Assembly (NCBI RefSeq): GCF_030315975.1 | Contig: NZ_JASXSZ010000004.1 | Coordinates: 372,001-436,000 of the forward strand | DNA from: Microbacterium candidum | GTDB taxonomy: Bacteria > Actinomycetota > Actinomycetes > Actinomycetales > Microbacteriaceae | Reading direction: 5' to 3' | Length of the DNA stretch: 64,000 nt | Shown: positions 56,022-64,000 of the stretch, in pieces | Layout of the letters: every line of letters starts with the position of its first letter | How positions within the stretch are numbered: the stretch's first letter is position 1 | Position numbers and translations under genes: made by a program | The notes under the pieces: model-generated | Databases searched by the model: none | Seen by the model: only the letters and a program-made list of their open reading frames with translations | Told to the model about the DNA's origin: nothing

Positions 56022-56846
56022 GTGCCAGAGGTGACGACGCAGGTCCGCACGGTCGCGCTTCCTGACGGGGAGCTCAACCTGTCGTGGGCGGAGGTCACCG
56101 ACACCGGGCGGCGCCGTGAGATCAACCAGGACGCAGTGCTGACGCTGTTCCCGCTCTTCATCGTCGCCGATGGCATGGGCGGGCACATCGGCGGCGAGAT
56201 CGCCAGCGCCCGCACCGTCGAGCGCCTGCGCGCCGTCGCTGAGACGGGTGAAGTGTCGTCGAAGTCGATCGAGAAGGCGCTCGCGAAGGCCGTGAAGGAC
56301 ATCGCGAGCCATCCCGGCGCGACCGACGACGGCACGGGCACGACGGTCACCGGTCTCTACCTCGACACCGACGCGGGGGACCCGCACTGGGTGACCCTCA
56401 ACATCGGCGATTCCCGGGTGTACCTCGCGCGCGACGGCAGCCTCGTCCAGATCACGACCGACCACTCCGTCGTGCAGGAGCTCGTGGCCGCAGGGCGGCT
56501 CAGCCCCGAGGAGGCCGAGCACCACCCGTACGGGAACGTCATCACCCGAGCCGTAGGGCCGAGCGACAGCGTCACCCCCGACTACGTGCGTCTGGACCTC
56601 GTGGACGGCGACCGGTTCGTGGTGTGCTCCGACGGGCTCACGAAGGAACTGACCGACTACGGCATCCAGCACTTCCTCGCGGAGCACGACGACCCCGCCG
56701 AGGCCGTGGAGGCCATGCTCGCCGCGGCCCTGGAGAACGGCGGACGCGACAACGTGACGATCATCGTGCTGAACGTCGCCGTCTCCTCCACGCAGGACGA
56801 GGACGTCTCCTCCACAGAGGACGACGTGCAGGGCGACGCGGCGTAA
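56022..56846 (+). CDS. PP2C-family serine/threonine protein phosphatase
   Basis: The protein has 274 residues from GTG 56022 (GGAGGG five bases upstream). Metal-binding motifs are intact: NQDA, DGMGGHIGG (D50), SDGLTKELTD (D204) and GGRDNVTIIV. It is cytosolic, without a membrane segment, and ends in a short acidic tail. TAGGAT at 55962-55967 is a likely promoter -10. The next gene is an FtsK/EccC-like ATPase; PP2C genes accompany such ATPases in actinobacterial type VII-like loci. Confidence 0.9.
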   Translation: MPEVTTQVRTVALPDGELNLSWAEVTDTGRRREINQDAVLTLFPLFIVADGMGGHIGGEIASARTVERLRAVAETGEVSSKSIEKALAKAVKDIASHPGATDDGTGTTVTGLYLDTDAGDPHWVTLNIGDSRVYLARDGSLVQITTDHSVVQELVAAGRLSPEEAEHHPYGNVITRAVGPSDSVTPDYVRLDLVDGDRFVVCSDGLTKELTDYGIQHFLAEHDDPAEAVEAMLAAALENGGRDNVTIIVLNVAVSSTQDEDVSSTEDDVQGDAA

Positions 56847-56904
56847 CCCTCCACACCTCCGGCCGTTCCCGTTCCGGATCGCGGGCGGTGGATTGACTGG
56901 GGCG

Positions 56905-59751
56905 ATGCCCTTCGCCGACCCGTCCGCACCACTTGCCCTGCCCGTCCCGCCTGACCCTCCGCGGCGGCCCGCGGTGCCGCTCCTCGCGTCGGTCGTCCCG
57001 ATCGTGGGCGCGGCAGGGCTGGCGCTTGCGACGGGCTCGTACGCGATGCTCTGGTTCGCGGCCCTCGGCCCGCTCATCGCCGGGGCGACGCTCGTCGACG
57101 GAGCACGCGCCGCGCGCCGCGCGCGGAGGACGGCGGAGGGCGAGGCGATCGCAGCCCGCGCGCGCATCGCCGACGAGATCGCGCACCGGCATGACGTCGA
57201 GCGTGCCTCCGTCAGAACACGACATCCGGATGCCGCGGCCCTGTGTCTCACCGACGCCGGCGTATGGCGCCCCGTTCCCGGCCGGGGCGAGGCGCTCGTC
57301 GTCGGCAGCGGCGAGCGCGAGAGCACGCTGCGGGTCAGCGGGGGAGGCGACGGCCCTGAGGACGCGCGGCTGCGCGCCCGCGCTGCGGTGCTCGACCGCG
57401 CGCCGGTGACCGTGCCGCTGCCCGACGGGGTCGCGGTCGTCGGGCCCGACGCCCTGGCCGAGGCGGTGCTGCGCGCCCTCGTCCTGCAGGCCTGTCTCGT
57501 GCACGCTCCAGAGGATCTGCGGATGCTGGAGCCGCAGGACGCCGACCGCGCCTGGATGCGGGATCTCCCGCACGTACGTGCCGGCGGCGTTCGCTCCGGT
57601 GGTCCCGGCCGGACATCCGTGGTGCTCGGTGTGAGCGGGCCGGATTCGGTGGCGCCGTCCGCAGACGTGCTCGTGGCCCGCGTGCGCCCCGGTGACCCCG
57701 TGCCGGCTCGTTGCGCGGCCGTGCTGACGCTGACCTCGCCGGGCAGGGGAACGCTGCATTACGCGGGGGAGTCCCGCACCATCGAGGTCGAAGCGATCTC
57801 CGTGGGGCAGGCCACGGCGCTCGCTCGAGCCCTGGCGGCCCGCGCCGGGGCGGCCGGGGCTGCGGACGGCGGCCCGGTCCGGCTCGCCGACCTGGTGCCG
57901 CTCGATCGCGCACCGGCATCCGGCCGGGGCACGCTGTCCGCCGTCATCGGTGCAGCGGGCGGGGCTCCCGTGGCGGTGGACCTCGTCGCCGACGGCCCGC
58001 ATGCGATCGTCGCCGGGGTGACGGGATCGGGTAAGAGCGAGCTGCTCACGACGTGGGTGACCGCGCTGAGCGCGGCCTATCCGCCGGGCGAGGTCACGTT
58101 CCTTCTGGCCGACTTCAAGGGCGGCACAGCCTTCGACGCGCTGCGCCGTCTTCCGCATGTGGCGGGCGTCATCACCGACCTCGACGAGGCAGGCGCACGG
58201 CGGGCCGTGGAGAGTCTGCGGGCGGAGCTCCGGCGCCGCGAGGCGGCGCTCGCCGCCGCAGGCGTCCGCGACATCGGCGACGAGCGGGGCGAGCTCGCAC
58301 GGCTCGTCATCGTCGTGGACGAGTTCGCGGCGCTTCTGGGCACGCATCCCGACCTGCACGCCGTCTTCACGGATGTCGCCGCGCGCGGGCGCGCGCTCGG
58401 CATGCATCTCGTCCTCGGCACGCAGCGTGCCTCCGGGGTCGTCCGCGACGCGCTCCTCGCCAATTGCCCGCTGCGGATCAGCCTGCGGGTGACCGAGGCG
58501 GCGGACAGTCGCGCACTCCTCGGGACCGATGCCGCGGCCGACCTGCCCGGGGCTCCGGAGGCACGCGGCCTGGCGCTCCTCCGCTGCGCCGCAGACGACG
58601 CGCCCCGCAGGATGCGGGTCGCGCTGACCGACCCGGAGCTCATCGCCGCGGTCGCGGAGCGGTGCACGCCCGTGCCCGCCGTGCGCAGGCCGTGGATGCC
58701 CGCGCTCCCTGCGCAGCTGTCCCTCGACGACCTCCGGCGCATCGACGACCTCGGCGGGATCGACGACGTCCCCGGGCCTGCCGATCGCGAGGGCCTCGAT
58801 CCCGAGGGACTGGTCATCGGGCTGGTCGACGAACCCGACCGCCAGCGCCAGGTGTGCGGCAGCCTCGGGCCCCGCGAGCGGGGCCTCGTCGTCCTCGGGG
58901 CGGCCGGGAGCGGGCGTTCGACCGCGCTGGCGACCCTGTCGGCGCAGGTGGGCGACGATCGACTGATCGTCGTCCCCTCCGATCCGGAGGGGGCGTGGGA
59001 TGCCGTCGAGCACGCGCAGATCGCGGCTCCCGGCTCGGTCGTCGTGGTCGACGATCTCGATGCGCTCCTGACGCGGTACCCGCTCGACTATGCACAGGTC
59101 ATGGCCGAGCGGATCGAGCGACTGGCCCGTGGGGGCGGGGATGCCGGCATCCGTCTCCTCGTCGGCGTCCAGCGTCCGTCGGGGCCGAGCGCGCGGGTCG
59201 TCGAGCTCATCTCACGGCGCCTGCTTCTCGCCGCAGCATCCCGCACCGACCACTTGGCCATGGGCGGAACGGCGGAGCTGTATCGTCGCGATCTCCCGCC
59301 GGGGCGTGGCGAACTCGACGGACGGGCGATCCAGGTCGCCGTGGCCTCCCGCGCGGTGGCGGCCCACGCGCGGCCCCCAGTGTCCGTCTGGGCGCCGTCG
59401 GACGCCGTGACCGGGCTCGTCTTGCGGAGCGGAGTCCGCCCGCCCTCTCGGCCGGGTTTCGACCTGGTGGACGTGCGCACCATCGCCGACGCCGCGGTGC
59501 TGCTCGGCGCGCAGCGGACGCTGATCGTCGGCGACCCGGAGGCCTGGCAGCGCGGGTGGCGGGTGCTGGAAGCCGTGCGCGAGCGCGACGAGCTGCTGAT
59601 CGACGCCGCATGCGCGCCGGACTTCCGCGCCCTGACGGGCGACCGCGAGCTGCCGCCGTACTGCGCCGCGGGCACGGACCGCGCGTGGCTCCTGCGACCG
59701 GGTGCGCGCCCGGTCAGGGTCGACGTCGGCGCGAAGGAGCCCCGGGGCTGA
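56905..59751 (+). CDS. FtsK/SpoIIIE-type double ATPase, EccC-like membrane protein
   Basis: The protein has 948 residues from ATG 56905 (TTG 56893 is an alternative). Two transmembrane helices (about 27-62) are followed by a beta-rich region, then ATPase domain 1 with P-loop GVTGSGKS (371-378), LLADFKGGTAFD, VVDEFAALLG and a TQRASGVV segment. ATPase domain 2 has a degenerate loop GAAGSGRS (665-672, Arg for Lys) but keeps a VVVVDDLDALL Walker B. The layout matches EccC of type VII secretion more than FtsK, which would have a gamma domain. No WXG100, FHA or EccB/D genes are in the window. Confidence 0.85.
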   Translation: MPFADPSAPLALPVPPDPPRRPAVPLLASVVPIVGAAGLALATGSYAMLWFAALGPLIAGATLVDGARAARRARRTAEGEAIAARARIADEIAHRHDVERASVRTRHPDAAALCLTDAGVWRPVPGRGEALVVGSGERESTLRVSGGGDGPEDARLRARAAVLDRAPVTVPLPDGVAVVGPDALAEAVLRALVLQACLVHAPEDLRMLEPQDADRAWMRDLPHVRAGGVRSGGPGRTSVVLGVSGPDSVAPSADVLVARVRPGDPVPARCAAVLTLTSPGRGTLHYAGESRTIEVEAISVGQATALARALAARAGAAGAADGGPVRLADLVPLDRAPASGRGTLSAVIGAAGGAPVAVDLVADGPHAIVAGVTGSGKSELLTTWVTALSAAYPPGEVTFLLADFKGGTAFDALRRLPHVAGVITDLDEAGARRAVESLRAELRRREAALAAAGVRDIGDERGELARLVIVVDEFAALLGTHPDLHAVFTDVAARGRALGMHLVLGTQRASGVVRDALLANCPLRISLRVTEAADSRALLGTDAAADLPGAPEARGLALLRCAADDAPRRMRVALTDPELIAAVAERCTPVPAVRRPWMPALPAQLSLDDLRRIDDLGGIDDVPGPADREGLDPEGLVIGLVDEPDRQRQVCGSLGPRERGLVVLGAAGSGRSTALATLSAQVGDDRLIVVPSDPEGAWDAVEHAQIAAPGSVVVVDDLDALLTRYPLDYAQVMAERIERLARGGGDAGIRLLVGVQRPSGPSARVVELISRRLLLAAASRTDHLAMGGTAELYRRDLPPGRGELDGRAIQVAVASRAVAAHARPPVSVWAPSDAVTGLVLRSGVRPPSRPGFDLVDVRTIADAAVLLGAQRTLIVGDPEAWQRGWRVLEAVRERDELLIDAACAPDFRALTGDRELPPYCAAGTDRAWLLRPGARPVRVDVGAKEPRG

Positions 59752-59767
59752 TCGCCCCGGGGCTCCT
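59735..59767. terminator. Terminator overlapping the FtsK-like stop codon
   Basis: A perfect 14-bp stem (59735-59748 with 59754-59767) has a 5-base loop that contains the TGA stop. It lies between convergent genes and can serve both. Confidence 0.8.
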
Positions 59768-59791
59768 CGTGTCTCAGATCGACGAACGGTG

Positions 59792-60907
59792 TCAGGCCAG
59801 CGCGTCGGCGAGGGAGGCCAGCTCGAGCCCGTGGGCCGTCGCGACGCCTTCGTTGACGATACGGCCGCCGACGACGTTGAGGCCCCCCGCGAGGGCGGCG
59901 TCGGAGCGCAGCGCCTCCTTCCAGCCGCGACCGGCGATCTGCCGGATGTAGGGGAGGGTCGCGTTCGTCAGCGCCGACGTCGACGTGTTCGGCACGGCGC
60001 CCGGCATGTTCGCCACGCAGTAGAACACCGACTCGTGCACGCGGAAGGTCGGGTCGTCGTGCGTCGTCGGATGCGTGTCCTCGAAGCAGCCGCCCTGGTC
60101 CACCGCGATGTCGACGAGCACGGAGCCCGGCCGCATCCGCGCCACCATGTCGTTCGTGACGAGCTTCGGAGCCTTCGCGCCCGGGATGAGCACCGATCCG
60201 ATGACGAGATCCGAGTCGACGACCGCACGGTCGAGGTCGAGCGGATTGGATGCGGCGGTCTTGATACGCCCCTGGAAGTGGTCGTCGAGGAACCGGAGGC
60301 GCTGGATGTTGGTGTCGAAGATGGTGACGTCGGCGCCCATGCCCGCGGCGATGACGGCCGAGTTCGCACCCGCGACGCCGCCGCCGATGACGGTGACGCG
60401 CGCAGGACGCGTGCCGGGGACGCCCGACATGAGGAGCCCGAGCCCGCCGGACGAGCGCATCAGGGTCGAGGCGCCCACCATCGGTGCGAGGCGGCCGGCG
60501 ACCTCGCTCATCGGAGCGAGCAGCGGCAGCCCGCCGCCGGCCAGCTGCACCGTCTCGTACGCGATCGCGGTCACGCCCGACTCGATGAGCCGGTCGGTGA
60601 GCGGGCGATCGGCCGCGAGGTGCAGGTACGTGAAGATGACGAGGTCGTCGCGGAAGTACCGGTACTCGGACTCGATCGGCTCCTTCACCTTCAGCAGGAG
60701 CTCGGCACGAGCCCAGACCTCGGCGGGGTCGTCGACGAGCGTCGCTCCGGCCGCCAGGTATTCGTCGTCCGGCATGGACGAGCCGGTGCCCGCGCCGGAC
60801 TGCACGATGACCTCGTGGCCGGCCGAGACGAGGCCGTGCACGCCGGCCGGTGTCAGCGCGACGCGGTACTCGTTGTTCTTGACCTCGGTGGGAACGCTGA
60901 TCCTCAT
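59792..60907 (-). CDS. ald: Alanine dehydrogenase
   Basis: The 371-residue NAD enzyme interconverts alanine and pyruvate plus ammonia. Features are PTEVKNNEYRVALTPAG at the N-terminus, LLLKVKEP, YLHLAADRPL, the NAD-binding VIGGGVAGANSA and the VDIAVDQGGCFED motif. Length is typical. It lies 62 bases downstream of the asparaginase gene on the same strand, and both release or use ammonia. Confidence 0.95.
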   Translation of the reverse strand: MRISVPTEVKNNEYRVALTPAGVHGLVSAGHEVIVQSGAGTGSSMPDDEYLAAGATLVDDPAEVWARAELLLKVKEPIESEYRYFRDDLVIFTYLHLAADRPLTDRLIESGVTAIAYETVQLAGGGLPLLAPMSEVAGRLAPMVGASTLMRSSGGLGLLMSGVPGTRPARVTVIGGGVAGANSAVIAAGMGADVTIFDTNIQRLRFLDDHFQGRIKTAASNPLDLDRAVVDSDLVIGSVLIPGAKAPKLVTNDMVARMRPGSVLVDIAVDQGGCFEDTHPTTHDDPTFRVHESVFYCVANMPGAVPNTSTSALTNATLPYIRQIAGRGWKEALRSDAALAGGLNVVGGRIVNEGVATAHGLELASLADALA

Positions 60908-60950
60908 TGATATCGCTCTTTCTGTGCGCCGTTCGGGCGCGCTTCAGACG

Positions 60951-60969
60951 GGGCGGCAGGGCGCCGCCC
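60951..60969 (-). terminator. Weak hairpin after the asparaginase gene
   Basis: GGGCGGC (60951-60957) pairs with GCCGCCC (60963-60969), directly after the asparaginase stop. A 7-bp stem may terminate partly or simply stabilise mRNA before ald. Confidence 0.4.
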
Positions 60970-61959
60970 TCATACGGTCGGGCGAATGCTCCCGACATCG
61001 TGACCGCCGCCGGTGACCGACAGCGGAAGCAGGGACATCGCGTCTGCGACGTCGGCGGCGCGCAGAGCGCCGGCCTTCTCGAGGATGCGGAGGGCCACGG
61101 CCGCCGTCGCGCGGCCGCTGCCGTCGAGCATCTTCAGCGCGACGGTCGTGCCATCGGGCGCGACCATCACGTGCACGCCCTCGGCTCCGCCCTTCGCGAA
61201 GACGCCGAGCCGGTCGATGAGGACCGTGTCGGGACGCCCGGGCCCCGCGATCGCCCACGGGTTCTCGCGGACGGCACGCACGAGCGCACCGGCCGAGCGG
61301 TGCAGCGCGAACGGCGACGACTCAGACGATCCGCCGATGCGGTGGATGGCGCGCGCGAGCCCCGCGAGCGTCATCGCGTAGACAGGGGCGCCGCATCCGT
61401 CGACGGCCGTGGCCGCCATGCGCTCGCCGGTCATCCGCTCGATCAGCTCGCGGATGTGGATCTGCAGCGGGTGGTTCGGCTCGAGATAGGTCGCCGTGTC
61501 CCACTCGTTGGCGACGCATGCGAGGAGCATCGTCGCGTGCTTGCCGGAGCAGTTCATGCGCACGCGTGTCGGCTGCCCGAGCTCGCGGACCATGTCGTCG
61601 CGCGTGGACTGGTCGCCGGGCCACGCCGGCGGGCAGCCGAGGTCGTCCTCCCCGAGGCCGCCGGCCGCGAGGATCTCGCGCACGACGGCGGCGTGACTGT
61701 CGGTGCCGGTGTGGCTCGCCGTCGACAGGGCGAGCTGGAGTCCCTCGACGGACGCACCCGCCGTGATCGAGCCGAGCGCCTGCAGAGGCTTCATGCTGGA
61801 GCGCGGGAAGACGAGGGCGGAGGGGTCTCCCCACGTGCCCGCGACGGTCCCATCGGGAGAGAGGACGATCGCCGATCCGACATGTCGCGACTCGATGAAT
61901 CCGCTGCGTTCGACGACGGCGAGCTCGACGGCGGCATCGGCTGTGAAGGTCTCCGGCAC
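60970..61959 (-). CDS. L-asparaginase II-family protein (PF06089 type)
   Basis: The 329-residue protein belongs to the asparaginase family found in Rhizobium etli and actinobacteria, unrelated to E. coli AnsB. Landmarks are VFPRSSMKPLQA, the ASHTGTDSH segment, MNCSGKHATML and VDGCGAPVYAMTL. It is cytosolic. Its GTG start is six bases after a minus-strand TAGGCT hexamer, so the mRNA is probably leaderless. It is divergent from osmC across 43 bases. Confidence 0.88.
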   Translation of the reverse strand: MPETFTADAAVELAVVERSGFIESRHVGSAIVLSPDGTVAGTWGDPSALVFPRSSMKPLQALGSITAGASVEGLQLALSTASHTGTDSHAAVVREILAAGGLGEDDLGCPPAWPGDQSTRDDMVRELGQPTRVRMNCSGKHATMLLACVANEWDTATYLEPNHPLQIHIRELIERMTGERMAATAVDGCGAPVYAMTLAGLARAIHRIGGSSESSPFALHRSAGALVRAVRENPWAIAGPGRPDTVLIDRLGVFAKGGAEGVHVMVAPDGTTVALKMLDGSGRATAAVALRILEKAGALRAADVADAMSLLPLSVTGGGHDVGSIRPTV

Positions 61960-61971
61960 CCGTCCAGCCTA
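61957..61971 (-). promoter_or_regulatory. Asparaginase -10 (TAGGCT), six bases before GTG
   Basis: On the minus strand TAGGCT (61971-61966) lies six bases before GTG 61959 with no ribosome site. The arrangement equals those at 5382 and 19356. Confidence 0.45.
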
Positions 61972-61990
61972 CCGCCGGTGCCGATCCTGG

Positions 61991-62005
61991 AATACTGACG
62001 GAATG
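61991..62005 (+). promoter_or_regulatory. osmC -10 (AATACT), six bases before ATG
   Basis: AATACT (61991-61996) lies six bases before ATG 62003. With the facing asparaginase promoter this makes a 43-base divergent control region whose two transcripts may both lack a leader. Confidence 0.4.
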
Positions 62006-62479
62006 CTCGGCGAACACCGTTACACCGTCACATCCGTCTGGACCGGCGACCGGGGCACCGGGACGAGCGGATACCGCGAATACGACCGGTCGGTCACCCT
62101 TTCGATCGAAGGGAAGCCGGACCTCCTCGCCTCCTCGGACAAACCCTTCCGCGGCGATCCGTCGAAGTGGAATCCGGAGGACCTGCTCGTGGCATCCCTC
62201 TCCGAATGCCACCTGCTGTCATACCTTCACGCGTGCGTGACGGCCGGCGTCGTGATGACCGCCTACTCCGACCACGCGTCCGGCCTGATGGTCGAGGACG
62301 GCAAGGGGGGCGGTGCATTCGCCGAGGTCGTGCTCCGGCCGCACGTGACGGTCGCCGATGCGTCGATGACGGATGCGGCCACCGCCGCCCACCACCAGGC
62401 GCACGAGTGGTGCTTCATCGCGAACTCGGTGAACTTCCCGGTGCGCGTCGAGCCCGTGATCGAGGTCGCCCGAGGCTGA
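62003..62479 (+). CDS. OsmC/Ohr-family protein
   Basis: The 158-residue protein has the two family cysteines, C69 in LSECHLLSYLHAC and C137 in HEWCFIANSVNFPV. OsmC and Ohr enzymes use them to reduce organic hydroperoxides. GDPSKWNPEDLLVASL precedes the first Cys. It resembles the OsmC-like branch more than Ohr. It converges on plsC with 17 bases between. Confidence 0.9.
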   Translation: MLGEHRYTVTSVWTGDRGTGTSGYREYDRSVTLSIEGKPDLLASSDKPFRGDPSKWNPEDLLVASLSECHLLSYLHACVTAGVVMTAYSDHASGLMVEDGKGGGAFAEVVLRPHVTVADASMTDAATAAHHQAHEWCFIANSVNFPVRVEPVIEVARG

Positions 62480-62496
62480 GCGGACGGCGCCGTGCG

Positions 62497-63282
62497 TCAG
62501 AGGCGCTCGTGCGGGAGGACCTGCTTGATCCGGTCGATGCCGTGCGCGGGAGCCTCGTTGTATGCGTTCGCGAGCTCCTGGCCGGAGAGGGCGTGGATCG
62601 ACGACATGATCTCGTCGGTCGCCAGGCGCCTGGCCTTGCCCGACTCCGCCGTCCCGTGCTTGGTGAGGTCGAGCGGCTCGCCGAAGCGGATCGCGATGCG
62701 CGGGCGCAGCCTCGGGAACTTCGCGCCGACCGGCATGATCTTGTCCGTGTTGACGAGCCCCACCGGGACCACCGGGGCTCCGGTCTGGAGTGCGAGGAAC
62801 GCGACGCCCGTGCGGCCCTTGTAGAGGCGGCCGTCGAGGGAGCGCGTGCCTTCCGGGTACATCGCGGTCGCCTGCCCCGCTTCGAGCATGCGGCGGCTCT
62901 GGCCCAGAGCATCGAGCGCCGCCTGACCCGCACCGCGGCGGATGGGGCTCGCGCCGATCGCGAGGAACAGCTCGCGGTTGACCCATCCCTTGAAGCCCGT
63001 GCCCTCGAAGTAGCTCGACTTCGCGAGGAAGTGGACCTTCCGGGGCGACGCAACCGGGATCACGATCGAGTCGATGAACGACAGGTGATTGCTCGCGAAG
63101 ATCACAGCGCCGTGCTTGGGGACGTTGTGCCTGCCCTCGATGTGCGGGCGGTAGAGCACGCGCACGAGCGGAACGAGGATGAAGCGGATCAGCCCGTAGA
63201 GGAAGCCGGCCGTGCGGGGTTCGGCGTCATCGTCCTCCGGGAGCTCCGAGGGTCCGGACGCGGAGGTGTCGGCTTCTGTCAC
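62497..63282 (-). CDS. plsC: 1-acylglycerol-3-phosphate acyltransferase (PlsC family)
   Basis: The protein has 261 residues from GTG 63282; the longer open frame runs over the promoter of the FKBP gene. An acidic head (about 1-28) precedes a membrane-associated segment (GLIRFILVPLVRVLY) and the acyltransferase motifs: NHLSFIDS (HxxxxD), GASPIRRG, YPEGTRS and the PVVPVGL strand. It makes phosphatidic acid by acylating lysophosphatidate. Paralogs are common, so the exact substrate is uncertain. Confidence 0.9.
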   Translation of the reverse strand: MTEADTSASGPSELPEDDDAEPRTAGFLYGLIRFILVPLVRVLYRPHIEGRHNVPKHGAVIFASNHLSFIDSIVIPVASPRKVHFLAKSSYFEGTGFKGWVNRELFLAIGASPIRRGAGQAALDALGQSRRMLEAGQATAMYPEGTRSLDGRLYKGRTGVAFLALQTGAPVVPVGLVNTDKIMPVGAKFPRLRPRIAIRFGEPLDLTKHGTAESGKARRLATDEIMSSIHALSGQELANAYNEAPAHGIDRIKQVLPHERL

Positions 63283-63407
63283 CCCACGAGGGTACTCTCC
63301 AGTCCATTCCGTCGCGGTTATGGGGTCTTGCACGCGTCCCTCCCAGCCCGGACACACGATCATAGGGAAGGATAAGTACATTCCTGTTCGTCTTCCGTGA
63401 GGTTTCC

Positions 63408-64000
63408 GTGCGCATTCGTCCGATCGCCGCTCTGTCCGCCGTCGCCGTCGCGGCCTTCCTGCTCGCCGGCTGTTCGTCGTCGGGCTCCCCGTCGGCATCC
63501 GGCTCGCCGTCCGCCTCGGCATCCGCCGACCTGTGCTCCGCCGCCGCCGCCGAAGGCGCCGCCGTCAAGTCCGTCAAGGTGACGGGCGAGGTCGGCAGCG
63601 AGGCGTCCGCCACCTTCGACAAGGGCCTCTCGGTCAGCAAGATCCAGCGCGTGGTCGTCAAGGAGGGCACCGGCCCCAAGGTGAAGGCCGGCGACCTCGT
63701 CGAGTACGCCCTCACCGCCTACAACACCGAGACGGGCGCGAAGCTCGGCGCCGTGGGCTACGGCAAGGGCCAGGTGCTGCCCTCGCAGATCTCCGCGGAC
63801 AGCCCGCTCGGCCAGGTCTTCGGCTGCGCGCCGGTCGGCACGCGCGTCGTCGCCGCGTTCCCGGGGACCGAGTCCGCGCCGGGCGAGGTCTACGTCCTCG
63901 ACCTGCTGCGCGTCGTCCCCGCCAAGGCGTGGGGCACCGACCAGACCCCCAGCGCCGCCGGGATGCCCGCCGTCAAGCTCGCGAAGAACGGCGAGCCGTC
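63408..64000 (+). CDS. FKBP-type peptidyl-prolyl isomerase lipoprotein (truncated by window end)
   Basis: The frame is open from GTG 63408 (GAGG upstream) to the right edge, 197 codons, with no stop. A lipoprotein signal ends at the lipobox LLAGC (Cys 22), followed by a Ser/Gly/Pro-rich linker. Then comes an FKBP-like domain (VVKEGTGPKVKAGDLVEYALTAYN, about residues 75-165). The mature protein would sit on the outer face of the membrane and help fold exported proteins. Such actinobacterial lipoproteins often carry a second FKBP domain, which would lie beyond the window. Confidence 0.85.
   Translation, partial: MRIRPIAALSAVAVAAFLLAGCSSSGSPSASGSPSASASADLCSAAAAEGAAVKSVKVTGEVGSEASATFDKGLSVSKIQRVVVKEGTGPKVKAGDLVEYALTAYNTETGAKLGAVGYGKGQVLPSQISADSPLGQVFGCAPVGTRVVAAFPGTESAPGEVYVLDLLRVVPAKAWGTDQTPSAAGMPAVKLAKNGEP

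Noticed and set aside
53940..57326. Very long antisense open frame (about 1128 codons) opposite the ABC exporter and PP2C genes
   Set aside because: High GC removes stop codons from antisense frames. It covers well-supported genes, has no start signal and its translation is Arg/His/Asp-rich noise.

Overview
The window is high-GC (about 70%), densely coded DNA from an actinobacterium. Gene order (argS, lysA-hom-thrC-thrB, rho, prfA, prmC, tsaC, wecA, atpI, atpBEFHAGDC), many GTG starts, and heavy use of a GGATGCGG/CCGCATCC word on both strands suggest Microbacteriaceae, most likely Microbacterium or a close relative. The genus is an inference; the phylum is well supported by the gene order. 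No rRNA, tRNA, CRISPR array or transposase was found, and no gene-free stretch exceeds about 210 bases.

Layout. 1-6182: small accessory genes (GNAT-AAA+ fusion, TetR/DUF899 pair, DUF2200, PadR coupled to an ABC1 kinase, transglutaminase-like protein). 6209-18110: conserved housekeeping block with argS, two LmeA-like lipid-binding proteins, the aspartate-family pathway genes lysA, hom, thrC and thrB, then rho with a long disordered N-terminus, and prfA. 18111-24025: a roughly 6-kb accessory insertion between prfA and prmC, which are normally close neighbours. It carries a DUF559 (Vsr-like) nuclease gene bracketed by two near-identical perfect hairpins, a small holin-family membrane protein, a TetR/SDR divergent pair, a frameshifted dinB and the cysK-cysE pair. 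24026-34265: prmC, tsaC, wecA, atpI and the full F1Fo-ATP synthase operon, closed by a strong terminator with a UUCG loop. atpB lacks any ATG/GTG/TTG start at its conserved N-terminus and probably begins at CTG.

34289-46452: yaaA, then a leftward accessory locus: amine or amino-acid permease, succinate-semialdehyde-type dehydrogenase, secreted S53 peptidase, a soluble Cache-domain protein overlapping an FCD-type GntR regulator, and a very large secreted subtilase with a divergent TrmB/LuxR-type regulator. This looks like extracellular protein breakdown joined to uptake and oxidation of small amines or amino acids. 46534-50317: a three-gene overlapping operon (class III CoA-transferase, glutaryl-CoA-type dehydrogenase, aldehyde dehydrogenase) compatible with glutarate semialdehyde to crotonyl-CoA. 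50364-64000: DUF4870 protein, aldo/keto reductase, an asymmetric heterodimeric ABC exporter, PP2C phosphatase followed by an FtsK/EccC-like double ATPase, alanine dehydrogenase, asparaginase, OsmC protein, PlsC acyltransferase and a truncated FKBP lipoprotein at the right edge.

The best candidate for something undescribed is the hairpin-DUF559-hairpin module (18152-19334). The two 63-bp elements align without gaps, their stem difference is compensated in both arms, and the gene's stop codon lies inside one stem. A third hairpin of the same design stands alone at 5283-5340. The layout recalls REP/RAYT modules but with a PD-(D/E)XK-type nuclease in place of a Y1 transposase.
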